Of a stretch of DNA of 13,606 bases, positions 7,526 to 13,606 are shown in pieces; the first letter of the stretch is position 1, and every line of letters starts with the position of its first letter. The position numbers and the translations under genes were made by a program. Origin of the DNA: Bacteroidota bacterium (GTDB lineage Bacteria; Bacteroidota; Bacteroidia; Flavobacteriales; Weeksellaceae); contig JAEXJU010000351.1 in the NCBI GenBank assembly GCA_023448955.1, positions 1 through 13,606 on the forward strand. Reading direction: 5' to 3'. The notes below the pieces were generated by a model. It searched no databases. It saw nothing but the letters and a program-made list of their open reading frames with translations, and was not told where the DNA came from.

Positions 7526-8568
7526 TTGAGATTTTTATTAAGTTCATTTTCAATTTCTTCAATGCTTGGCAAAGAAGATTTAAAGTTATCTGGCAATATT
7601 TTCTTGAGTTCGTAGGAAGAGATTCCCAATGGTTTATGCAAATCAGTCAAAGAATATTCTGCGATAATGTCGTCTTTGGTTTTGCAAATAATTAATCCAA
7701 CTGTGGCGTTGTCGTTTTCGTCACGCAAGTGTTTGTCTACAGAAGTTACATAAAAATTGAGTTTTCCTGCGTGTTCCGGTTCAAACTCGCCTGTTTTCAG
7801 TTCTATGACAACGTATCTTTTCAGTTTGATGTGATAAAAAAGTAAATCTATGAAAAAACTTTGATTGCCCACTTTCATTTCCACTTGTTTCCCGACAAAT
7901 GCAAAACCATTTCCCAATTCAATAAGGAATTTTTGGATATTATCAATCAGAGCGTTTTCCAATTCTCTTTCTTTGTAGTTGTCGGAAATACTTATGAAAT
8001 CAAAAATATAAGGATCTTTCAACGTTTGTTTTACCAATTCACTATCGTAATCTGGAAGCGTTTTAGAAAAATTGGTAATCGCTTTTCCTTGAGACTGATA
8101 TAAGTTTCCGGAAATCATATTGAGCAAAACTGCTCTGCTCCAGCCATTTTCTATTGTTTTATTAATGTAAAATAGTGCTTCGGTTACGTTTTTACACTTC
8201 GTAAAAATCTGAATATGATGACCCCAAGGAACTAAAAAAAGTCTCTGAGGGAATTCGCCAACAAGTTGTTGGCTTTTTGTAATGTTTTGATTATAAAATA
8301 GATAAAACGATTTTATGTACTTTAAGTTCGATAATGAAAAACCTTTTATGTCGGGGAACTCATTCAGTAAATCGCTACTTAATTGTTTCAAGAATCCAGA
8401 TCCATAAGTATTCTCAAAACTTCTTTCCGATATTTCTTTTCCCAAATCCCAATACATCTCTATCAAAGCAGAATTTACCTGAATCGCCGCTTTGATCTGG
8501 CTCTGTTGGATTTTCTGTTTCAAATCTGAAATCCAGCTGATGTATTGTTGATTGTTTTCTTTAAGCAT
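7522..8568 (-). CDS. DUF1016 (YhcG-like) PDDEXK nuclease domain protein
   Basis: A 348-residue protein with the two-part DUF1016 layout: a helical N-terminal domain (about 8-175; it opens with the typical 'YxxWISDLKxKI..SQIKAAIQVNSALIEMYWDLGKEI' pattern, here abbreviated) and a C-terminal PDDEXK nuclease-like domain (about 185-325). The expected catalytic residues are present: D241 in FFIDLLF and E256/K258 in VIELK. It is therefore probably an active nuclease or a structural DNA-binding relative. The family is widespread and often mobile, found near restriction genes and in phages; its biological role is not firmly established. Here it sits between a secreted-protein gene (10 bp upstream) and nadC (4-bp overlap), so it is expressed with the NAD genes. 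No restriction-modification partner is visible nearby. Confidence 0.88.
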   Translation of the reverse strand: MLKENNQQYISWISDLKQKIQQSQIKAAIQVNSALIEMYWDLGKEISERSFENTYGSGFLKQLSSDLLNEFPDIKGFSLSNLKYIKSFYLFYNQNITKSQQLVGEFPQRLFLVPWGHHIQIFTKCKNVTEALFYINKTIENGWSRAVLLNMISGNLYQSQGKAITNFSKTLPDYDSELVKQTLKDPYIFDFISISDNYKERELENALIDNIQKFLIELGNGFAFVGKQVEMKVGNQSFFIDLLFYHIKLKRYVVIELKTGEFEPEHAGKLNFYVTSVDKHLRDENDNATVGLIICKTKDDIIAEYSLTDLHKPLGISSYELKKILPDNFKSSLPSIEEIENELNKNLK

Positions 8569-8578
8569 AATTAAAAAA

Positions 8579-9733
8579 TCAATAATATTTTATTTCTCTT
8601 TTCCAAGCATATAAATCTTTTCCATTAACGTTTTTAATACATTCAATCCAGTTTTTATGATTGTCAAATTTATACTTAAATATAATGATTGTGGGTTTTA
8701 AATTATTCTTTTCTTTTCCCCAAGTATCTAAATAATGTAGTTTTTCTATTAAATTGTTTTTATATTCAAATCGAAATTGGTTTGAGATATTCCCTTGGTA
8801 GTAATGAGTTTTTGTCCAAATTGCACCATTGTCATAATATAAGTATTTTGTAGAAGAAGTACTTGCGAATCCTCCATCTTTTATTTCTTCAGTATATTTT
8901 CCATTCTTTTCTAATATGAGATAGTGATATTTGTCGTCACTAATTTGGATGTCTTCTAGTAATCTACCTAAAGAATCATACTTGTATTTTTTGTAACTGC
9001 TTTGAAAAAGTTTCTTATTGCCATAATCCAATTTATAATCAAAAGATTTAGATTCTTTTATTTGAAAATTTTCATTGTAAAAATTCACAAGAGTAAGTTT
9101 TTTCCGAAAAACAGAATCTTTACCTTCTTGAAATGAATTTTCTCCAACTTTTTTCCATGCAAAATCAGTCACGGTAAAAATACTATCTATTTTAGTTAAG
9201 GAATCGAATTTCGAAATTGTAAAAGAATTGCGATTTTCAATACTATTAAAATATGTTCTAACAGGTTCGTTTTCCCATTTTGATTGATATTCTGTAAACA
9301 TTATTTTTTTACTTAAGCCTTCATAGATGTATTTTTTTTGAGATGAAGAATAATGATTAGTTGATTTTTCATCCGTTAATCTTCCTAAGTAATCGTATTT
9401 GTAATCGTATGAGCCAACAGTTTTCCCTGATTTGTAATACCAAGCTTCTTTTGTAATATTACGATTTTCATCATAGTAGGTTTCATTATTAATATATCTG
9501 CAAAAATCTGATTCAAACCAAGAGCGAGCCATATTGTCTCTCAAATTTTTAGGAGTCATAATAACTGCATGACCATATTCATCATCACCTTCCATAAAAG
9601 TAAATGGACTTGAATTATTTAGAGAAAGAACATATTCTTTGACATACTTTGGTTTTTCTAAAATAGAATCTTTTATGATTTGAGAATTAAAAAAATTAAA
9701 AAGTAGAATAAAAAATATAACTAATGGTTTCAT
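8579..9733 (-). CDS. Secreted protein with YD-repeat-like motifs, function unknown
   Basis: A 384-residue protein with a signal peptide (residues 1 to about 18, MKPLVIFFILLFNFFNS) and no further membrane segment. It has scattered YD-repeat (RHS-like) motifs: YDYLGRLTDE (113-122), YDSLGRLLED (252-261), and a C-terminal FDNHKNWIECIK followed by REIKYY. That last pattern resembles the 'YDxHGNWxxK ... REIxYY' ending common in secreted Bacteroidota YD-repeat proteins. It lacks the long repeat array and toxin tip of true RHS toxins, and the spacing of its motifs is irregular. The DNA looks more AT-rich than nadB and nadC. Its ATG follows the nadB stop codon with no gap (TAAATG), so translation is probably coupled. 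Export to the periplasm or surface is likely; no function can be assigned. Confidence 0.72.
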   Translation of the reverse strand: MKPLVIFFILLFNFFNSQIIKDSILEKPKYVKEYVLSLNNSSPFTFMEGDDEYGHAVIMTPKNLRDNMARSWFESDFCRYINNETYYDENRNITKEAWYYKSGKTVGSYDYKYDYLGRLTDEKSTNHYSSSQKKYIYEGLSKKIMFTEYQSKWENEPVRTYFNSIENRNSFTISKFDSLTKIDSIFTVTDFAWKKVGENSFQEGKDSVFRKKLTLVNFYNENFQIKESKSFDYKLDYGNKKLFQSSYKKYKYDSLGRLLEDIQISDDKYHYLILEKNGKYTEEIKDGGFASTSSTKYLYYDNGAIWTKTHYYQGNISNQFRFEYKNNLIEKLHYLDTWGKEKNNLKPTIIIFKYKFDNHKNWIECIKNVNGKDLYAWKREIKYY

Positions 9734-11332
9734 TTATCTTTCACTAATCAACAACGGTTTCGTAGCCAAATCTTTATTATAAAATGCGCCTTTATTTTCT
9801 TTCATTTCCAGAGAATGTTTAATAATCAGATAAGAAACATTCACGAGATTTCTCAGTTCAGAAAGCTGCGGCGAAAGGATGGAATAATTATAGAGTTCTG
9901 TAACAGCTTCGTAGATTTCGCGCTGTTTTTTCTTAGCCAATTCCAATCTTGCATTGCTTCTCACAATGGCCACCAGATCGCTCATCATTTCCTGAAGTTG
10001 TTTTCTAAGGTAAGTTACCAGAACCATTTCGTCCATCATTTTCATTCCTTCTTCATTCCATTCCGGAACAGCTTTCAGGTCATCGAAATTAAAGTCGTTT
10101 TCTTTCAACAATTCAACGGTTTTCATTGCCGCATTATGTCCAAAAACCAGACCTTCCAACAAAGAATTCGAAGCCAGGCGATTCGCACCGTGAAGTCCGG
10201 AATTGGTACATTCTCCAACCGCGAAAAGATTTTTGATAGACGACTGTCCATTTTTGTCTGTCTCGATGCCGCCCATCAGATAATGGCAAGCCGGAACCAC
10301 GGGAATCAATTCTTTCATTGGATCTATGCCTTCATCCAGACATTTTTTATAAATATTAGGAAAATGATTGATGAATTTTTCTCTGTCCATGTCTCTGCAA
10401 TCCAAGCCCACGTATTCGTCTCCGCTTATTTTCAATTCGTTATCAATAGCTCTTGCAACAATATCCCTGGAAGCCAACTCTTCCCGCTCATCATATTTTT
10501 GCATAAAAGGTTTTCCGTTTTTTGTGCGGAGTTTTGCGCCATCACCACGAACTGCTTCAGAAATAAGAAACAGCATTCCGTCTCGTTTGGAATACATCGC
10601 CGTTGGATGAAACTGATAATATTGCATATTCGAGATTTTACCTTGCGCTCTGTGTACAAATGCAATTCCGTCTCCTGTTGCAATGATCGGATTGGTTGTA
10701 TTTTTATAAACGTGACCAGCGCCACCTGTTGCAACTAAGGTGATTTTTGAAGTGATTTTTTTGATTTTTTTATTTTTTTCATCCAGAACATAAGCGCCAT
10801 AACCGTGGATATTTCCTTTGTCCAGCTCTTTTCCCGGAACATGATGCTGGGTAATCAAATCGATAACATAATGATGAGGTAACATCTCAATATTCGGAGA
10901 ATTTTTCACGGTTTCCAGTAACGCTCTTTCGATTTCGAAACCTGTAATGTCTTTGTGATGCACGATTCGGTTTTCTGTGTGTCCACCTTCTCGTCCAAGA
11001 GAATATTGACCTTTTTCCTGATCAAATTTTGCGCCCCATTCCACGATTTCATTAAAACGTAAAGGCGCTTCTTCCACCACGGTTTTTACAATTTCTGGGT
11101 CATTGATGTAATCGCCAGCCCGCAAAGTGTCGTCGATATGTTTTTGGAAATTATCATTAGAAAAATCTGTGACAACTGCCAGTCCGCCTTGCGCATATTT
11201 GGTATTGCTCTCGTCTTCGTTAGATTTTGTAACAATGGTTATTTTGGTCTCTGGTAATTGTTCGGAAATTTTGATGGCGTAAGAAAGGCCTGAAATTCCG
11301 GAACCAATTACAAGAACGTCTGTTTTTATCAT
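9734..11332 (-). CDS. nadB: L-aspartate oxidase
   Basis: A 532-residue cytosolic flavoenzyme that oxidises L-aspartate to iminoaspartate, the first step of de novo NAD synthesis; NadA then makes quinolinate for NadC. The FAD-binding dinucleotide loop is GSGISG (10-15), followed by NTKYAQGG (43-50), ATGGAGHVY (201-209), FHPTAMY (241-247) and VGECTNSGLHGANRLASNS near the end of the catalytic domain. Likely active-site residues are H242, R289 (in SRD) and H350 (in ACHYLMGG), at positions close to those of the E. coli enzyme. A helical C-terminal domain follows. The gene heads a minus-strand block that continues directly into the secreted protein, DUF1016 and nadC. Its upstream region carries a long hairpin. 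nadA is absent from the window. Confidence 0.96.
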   Translation of the reverse strand: MIKTDVLVIGSGISGLSYAIKISEQLPETKITIVTKSNEDESNTKYAQGGLAVVTDFSNDNFQKHIDDTLRAGDYINDPEIVKTVVEEAPLRFNEIVEWGAKFDQEKGQYSLGREGGHTENRIVHHKDITGFEIERALLETVKNSPNIEMLPHHYVIDLITQHHVPGKELDKGNIHGYGAYVLDEKNKKIKKITSKITLVATGGAGHVYKNTTNPIIATGDGIAFVHRAQGKISNMQYYQFHPTAMYSKRDGMLFLISEAVRGDGAKLRTKNGKPFMQKYDEREELASRDIVARAIDNELKISGDEYVGLDCRDMDREKFINHFPNIYKKCLDEGIDPMKELIPVVPACHYLMGGIETDKNGQSSIKNLFAVGECTNSGLHGANRLASNSLLEGLVFGHNAAMKTVELLKENDFNFDDLKAVPEWNEEGMKMMDEMVLVTYLRKQLQEMMSDLVAIVRSNARLELAKKKQREIYEAVTELYNYSILSPQLSELRNLVNVSYLIIKHSLEMKENKGAFYNKDLATKPLLISER

Positions 11333-11395
11333 TTTTTGAGTTGAATTGTATTAGAAAAGAAATTACAAATAATAAGGATTAAAAATTCTAGCTGC

Positions 11396-11459
11396 TTTCT
11401 CAGATTTGGCAAATTTAAAAAAGCAATTAATCAGCTTAATTTGCAAATCTGCGAGAAAA
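11396..11459. repeat. Long imperfect inverted repeat (hairpin) upstream of nadB
   Basis: The arms are 11396-11415 and 11438-11458 and give about 19 base pairs: TTTCTC with GAGAAA, AGATTTG with CAAATCT, and CAAATT with AATTTG, with one-base (G11409) and two-base (11451-11452) bulges. Inside, AAGC (11421-11424) can pair with GCTT (11434-11437). Each arm also holds a small palindrome, ATTTGGCAAAT on the left and ATTTGCAAAT on the right. It lies between the antitoxin-like gene and nadB. No U tract follows it directly on either strand, so it is not a standard terminator; it may be a paired operator or a leader structure. Confidence 0.6.
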
Positions 11460-11498
11460 TATTAATGTAAATTTTTTAGAATATTTTATGCAAAGAGA

Positions 11499-11723
11499 TT
11501 ATAGATAGTTTTTTGCGAATTCTCGCCAATCTTCAAAATCCTCTTCTTTAGCTTCTGCAAGACGCTTTCTCATCAATTCTTTTTCTTCCTCAGAAATTTC
11601 AAAATCAAATTCTTCTTCTTTCGGAAAAATAATAACCTCTGCGTATTCTCCATCGAAGTTTTCATGAAGTTCGATGCTTAGCTTATGGTTTTTGACCTCA
11701 ACGATTTGTCTGATTGCATTCAT
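11499..11723 (-). CDS. Small antitoxin-like protein, no partner toxin seen
   Basis: A 74-residue acidic protein. The N-terminus (MNAIRQIVEVKNHKLSIEL) followed by a strand ending EVIIFP resembles the short N-terminal fold of small Bacteroidota antitoxin-like proteins, which often begin 'IRQIVEVKNNKLxIxLP'. The second half is a charged helix rich in Glu and Lys (about 43-68), which in such antitoxins would wrap the toxin. The usual RelE/ParE-like toxin gene would be expected directly downstream, but 11333-11498 has no coding potential for one. The gene lies 23 bp after the nitroreductase and probably shares its transcript. It may be a solitary antitoxin, a relic of a lost pair, or an unrelated small protein. 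That it is a real gene is likely; the function is a guess. Confidence 0.6.
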   Translation of the reverse strand: MNAIRQIVEVKNHKLSIELHENFDGEYAEVIIFPKEEEFDFEISEEEKELMRKRLAEAKEEDFEDWREFAKNYL

Positions 11724-11746
11724 TTTGATTGAATTAAAAATTAAAT

Positions 11747-12373
11747 TTACAGAAATTTAATAAACTTATCCGAAGGTTTTCTTACTTTTTTGAAATTCTG
11801 AAAAATGTCATCTTCTGCTCGATAGCCTAAAGCAAGAACCACAGCAATCTTTTCATTGGTTTTATCAATTTTCAAAGTATCTTCCAAAATTTCATTACTG
11901 AAGCCTTCCATTGGACAAGTATCGATTTGCTCTTCAGCAGAAGCTATTATTAATGAACCAAGCACGATGTAACTCTGTTTTTCTGACCAGCTTTCCAATT
12001 CTTTTTGTGTATAATTTTCTAAAAATTGATTGATATTATTTCTGAAAGAAGATAATTGTTCCAATGTTACACCGCGTTCATTAATTATATGACCGAAGTA
12101 ATTATCGACATATTCCTTATTAATATGGGTCTTAGAAACCAAAGCTATCAAATGTGAACAGGTGGAAATCTGGGACGGATTATAAAAAGCTGGTATCAAT
12201 TTCTGAATCGTTTCATCATTTTCAACCACCAAAAGATGGTGAGGCTGAAGTCCTAATGAGCTGACAGATAGCCTTCCAGCTTCCAGGATATTGTTCAATT
12301 TTTCTGACGGAATTTTCTTCCCGTCGAATTTTTTTACCGAATATCGCCATTTAAGTGCTTCTAAATAGTTCAT
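11747..12373 (-). CDS. Nitroreductase family NAD(P)H-dependent oxidoreductase
   Basis: A 208-residue FMN enzyme of the NfsB/nitroreductase family, which reduces nitro compounds, quinones or flavins with NAD(P)H, usually as a cytosolic homodimer. Visible family features are the N-terminal phosphate-binding RYSVKKFD (10-17), QPHH (43-46) in the FMN/dimer region, CPMEGF (153-158) and the C-terminal LGYRAEDD (172-179) before a basic tail ending KFIKFL. The length is typical. The start is the ATG at 12373, supported by a TACATTTG element four bases upstream; on this reading the transcript has almost no leader. The small antitoxin-like gene follows 23 bp downstream. It is divergent from mraZ. The physiological substrate cannot be read from the sequence. 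Confidence 0.9.
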   Translation of the reverse strand: MNYLEALKWRYSVKKFDGKKIPSEKLNNILEAGRLSVSSLGLQPHHLLVVENDETIQKLIPAFYNPSQISTCSHLIALVSKTHINKEYVDNYFGHIINERGVTLEQLSSFRNNINQFLENYTQKELESWSEKQSYIVLGSLIIASAEEQIDTCPMEGFSNEILEDTLKIDKTNEKIAVVLALGYRAEDDIFQNFKKVRKPSDKFIKFL

Positions 12374-12377
12374 AAAA

Positions 12378-12385
12378 CAAATGTA
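12378..12385 (-). promoter_or_regulatory. -7 promoter element for the nitroreductase
   Basis: On the minus strand this reads TACATTTG, a perfect TAnnTTTG match, separated from the ATG only by TTTT. Nearby, at 12399-12407, the small palindrome CTGACTCAG falls in the approximate -33 region and could be an operator, though this is weak. Confidence 0.5.
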
Positions 12386-12513
12386 ATCATTTTGAATCCT
12401 GACTCAGAATCGTTTTAATATTAGTAGAATCTTTCACCTCAATTTTTAAATCATTCATTGCAAATGCTTTATGGTAAGGCTTTTTGTAATATTTAATTTT
12501 AATTGATTTGAAA

Positions 12514-12531
12514 TCAAATCATTAGCCAAAA
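12514..12531. repeat. 18-bp palindrome in the nitroreductase-mraZ intergenic region
   Basis: A perfect inverted repeat: TGATTTG, spacer AAAT, CAAATCA. It lies 36 bp before the MraZ boxes and 128 bp before the nitroreductase -7 element. Size and symmetry suit a dimeric regulator, but the AT-rich setting makes chance possible. Apart from this palindrome and the promoter elements, 12374-12567 shows nothing notable. Confidence 0.35.
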
Positions 12532-12567
12532 TGGTTGAGAAAGTAAAAAGTTATAAACATTAAGTAT

Positions 12568-12597
12568 AAAAGTGGGCAAAAGTGGTAAAATGTGGTA
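12568..12597 (+). promoter_or_regulatory. Three tandem MraZ-type operator repeats
   Basis: Three adjacent 10-bp units, AAAAGTGGGC (12568-12577), AAAAGTGGTA (12578-12587) and AAATGTGGTA (12588-12597), put a GTGG core on the same face of the helix every turn. MraZ binds arrays of GTGG/TGGG-type repeats spaced by about one turn upstream of its own gene. The array lies directly before the mraZ -7 element, where bound protein would block RNA polymerase. Autoregulation of the cluster is thus likely. Confidence 0.75.
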
Positions 12598-12607
12598 GAA
12601 ATTTATA

Positions 12608-12615
12608 TAAATTTG
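12608..12615 (+). promoter_or_regulatory. -7 promoter element for mraZ
   Basis: The sequence TAAATTTG is a perfect TAnnTTTG match, six bases before the mraZ ATG at 12622. The MraZ boxes cover its -33 region, where no TTG is seen. The implied transcript is leaderless or nearly so. Confidence 0.5.
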
Positions 12616-12621
12616 CTCCAA

Positions 12622-13098
12622 ATGAAAAACTTCATTGGAACATACGAATGTAAAATAGATGACAAAGGGCGCATCAAACTGCCTGCTTCACTTACGAAGC
12701 AGATGGAACTCTTTGCAGATGAGTCATTTGTAATCAAGCGGTCGGTGTTTCAGAAGTGTCTCGAAGTTTATCCAATGAAGCCTTGGGAAAAACTGATGGC
12801 AAAAATAAACGGTCTGAACCGGTTTGTGAAAAAAAATGCCGATTTCATCAGAATGTTCACAGCTGGAGTCAAAACAGCAGAGTTGGACAATGTTGGCCGT
12901 CTGCAAATCAGCAAAGATCTGACACAATATGCTAATCTGACCAAAGAAATTGTGATTACTAGTGCAGGCGAATTGTTTGAGATTTGGGACAAGGAAGCTT
13001 ATGAACAGGTTATTTCTGTCAGCGAATTAGATTTCGCCAATCTTGCAGAAGAAGTGATGGGAAATTTAGAATCCGAAGATTCTAAGAATCAAGAATAA
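12622..13098 (+). CDS. mraZ: Transcriptional regulator MraZ
   Basis: A 158-residue DNA-binding protein that forms a ring-like oligomer and represses the division/cell-wall (dcw) cluster, which it heads. Two SpoVT-AbrB-type swapped-hairpin domains are visible through their signatures DDKGRIKLPA (13-22) and ELDNVGRLQISKDL (about 87-100). I chose the ATG at 12622, where the protein begins MKNFIGTYECK as MraZ proteins do. An in-frame GTG at 12592 would add ten residues, but it lies inside the third operator repeat and would place the promoter within the coding region. The gene is followed by rsmH after a 50-bp gap, the normal dcw order. Three operator repeats upstream indicate autorepression. The C-terminus is acidic and ends NQE. 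Confidence 0.95.
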   Translation: MKNFIGTYECKIDDKGRIKLPASLTKQMELFADESFVIKRSVFQKCLEVYPMKPWEKLMAKINGLNRFVKKNADFIRMFTAGVKTAELDNVGRLQISKDLTQYANLTKEIVITSAGELFEIWDKEAYEQVISVSELDFANLAEEVMGNLESEDSKNQE

Positions 13099-13109
13099 AG
13101 AATCAAGAA
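13066..13109. repeat. Hairpin and tandem 12-bp repeat around the mraZ stop codon
   Basis: A perfect 8-bp stem TTAGAATC/GATTCTAA with a CGAA loop (13066-13085) is followed by two copies of AAGAATCAAGAA (13084-13095 and 13098-13109), one on each side of the stop codon. There is no T run, so this is not a terminator. It may be low-complexity drift or an mRNA processing or attenuation site between mraZ and rsmH. Confidence 0.4.
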
Positions 13110-13148
13110 AAAGCTGTCTACTGACAACTACCACCTAAAACCTAAAAT

Positions 13149-13606
13149 ATGTATCATAATCCTGTCTTATTAAAACAAAGTGTAGACGCTCTGGTAACCG
13201 ATCCGGACGGGATTTATGTGGACTGCACTTTCGGTGGTGGCGGTCATTCGAAAGAGATTTTGAGCCGTCTTTCTGATAAAGGGAAGTTATTTTCCTTCGA
13301 TCAGGATTTAGATGCTTTGAAAAATGCAATAGACGACCCGAGATTTACTCTGGTGAATCAGAATTTCAGGTTTTTGGAAAATTCGATGCTGGCTTATGGA
13401 ATTACTCAGGTTGATGGAATCTTAGCAGATTTGGGCGTTTCTTCTCATCAGTTTGATGAAGCGGAAAGAGGGTTTTCTACAAGAAGCAACGCGCCGCTTG
13501 ATATGAGAATGAATGTAATGCAAGGTCTGGATGCAAAGAAAATCATCAACGATTATGAAGAAGAAGATTTGGCTGATATTTTTTATCATTACGGAGAGCT
13601 GAGAGA
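13149..13606 (+). CDS. rsmH: 16S rRNA (cytosine-1402-N4)-methyltransferase RsmH, N-terminal part
   Basis: The first 152 codons of a gene running off the right edge (the full-length family is about 300 residues). RsmH (MraW) methylates N4 of C1402 in 16S rRNA using S-adenosylmethionine, fine-tuning the ribosomal P site. The start MYHNPVLLKQ is typical. The SAM-binding motif is DCTFGGGGHS (25-34), followed by FSFDQD (48-53), DGILADLGVSSHQ (89-101) and RGFSTRSNAPLDMRM (107-121), all characteristic of the family. It lies 50 bp after mraZ with no visible terminator or Shine-Dalgarno sequence, so it should be transcribed from the MraZ-controlled promoter. The rest of the dcw cluster presumably continues to the right. 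Confidence 0.96.
   Translation, partial: MYHNPVLLKQSVDALVTDPDGIYVDCTFGGGGHSKEILSRLSDKGKLFSFDQDLDALKNAIDDPRFTLVNQNFRFLENSMLAYGITQVDGILADLGVSSHQFDEAERGFSTRSNAPLDMRMNVMQGLDAKKIINDYEEEDLADIFYHYGELR

Noticed and set aside
8579..9733. Reading the YD-like protein as an RHS toxin with immunity gene
   Set aside because: There are only a few irregular YD motifs, no repeat shell, no variable toxin tip, and the next gene is a DUF1016 nuclease, not an immunity-type small protein.
9815..10738. Long open frame (307 codons) on the plus strand opposite nadB
   Set aside because: It lies wholly antisense to a well-conserved nadB, and its translation is rich in His, Phe and Ile with no recognisable motif, as expected of a shadow frame.
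11396..11459. Calling the nadB upstream hairpin a rho-independent terminator
   Set aside because: Neither strand shows a U tract immediately after the stem, and the stem is AT-rich with bulges.
12592..12621. In-frame GTG start extending MraZ by ten residues
   Set aside because: The GTG is part of the third operator repeat and the -7 element would fall inside the gene. The ATG at 12622 gives the normal MraZ N-terminus.
2253..13081. A shared 14-mer (AATCCGAAGATTCT) between the asd terminator (minus strand) and the mraZ 3' end (plus strand)
   Set aside because: One shared 14-mer between both strands of a 13.6-kb AT-rich window is about what chance gives.

Overview
The window looks like chromosomal DNA from a flavobacterium (Bacteroidota), most likely the Chryseobacterium group (Weeksellaceae). 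This rests on AT-rich DNA, an XrtF-type exosortase with its partner, a flavobacterial 'cytochrome b'-like small membrane protein, a large TonB-dependent receptor, promoter -7 motifs of the Bacteroidota type (TAnnTTTG), few recognisable Shine-Dalgarno sequences, and a dcw cluster beginning mraZ-rsmH. The genus is inferred from protein style, not from a database search.

Layout. (1) 1-241, minus: N-terminus of a kinase-fold phosphotransferase, cut by the window edge. (2) 298-1246, plus: two overlapping genes, xrtF and an exosortase-F-associated membrane protein, divergent from the phosphotransferase across 56 bp. (3) 1243-2238, minus: a CDF metal transporter with a four-cysteine tail, whose stop codon overlaps that of the exosortase pair. 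(4) 2296-3752, minus: a small membrane protein followed by asd, closed by a rho-independent terminator that sits directly in front of the CDF gene. (5) 3836-6601, minus: a TonB-dependent receptor closed by a second terminator. (6) 6662-11332, minus: a tightly packed block nadB - secreted YD-repeat-like protein - DUF1016/PDDEXK nuclease - nadC. NadB and NadC are the first and last enzymes of aspartate-to-nicotinate-mononucleotide synthesis; the two genes between them have no obvious NAD role. (7) 11499-12373, minus: a nitroreductase followed by a small antitoxin-like protein, separated from nadB by a long hairpin. (8) 12374-13606, plus: control region with three tandem MraZ-type boxes, then mraZ and the start of rsmH.

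Most of the window is housekeeping metabolism (lysine/threonine/methionine precursors through Asd, NAD synthesis, start of the cell-wall/division cluster). The accessory-looking parts are the exosortase F pair, the two genes lodged between nadB and nadC, and the orphan antitoxin-like gene. No RNA genes, CRISPR arrays, insertion sequences or integrases were seen. No stretch above 300 bp lacks a gene; the longest are 12374-12621 (promoter region) and 11333-11498 (hairpin region). I see no clearly new multi-gene system. The best candidates are the nadB/nadC insertion and the substrate-less exosortase F pair.
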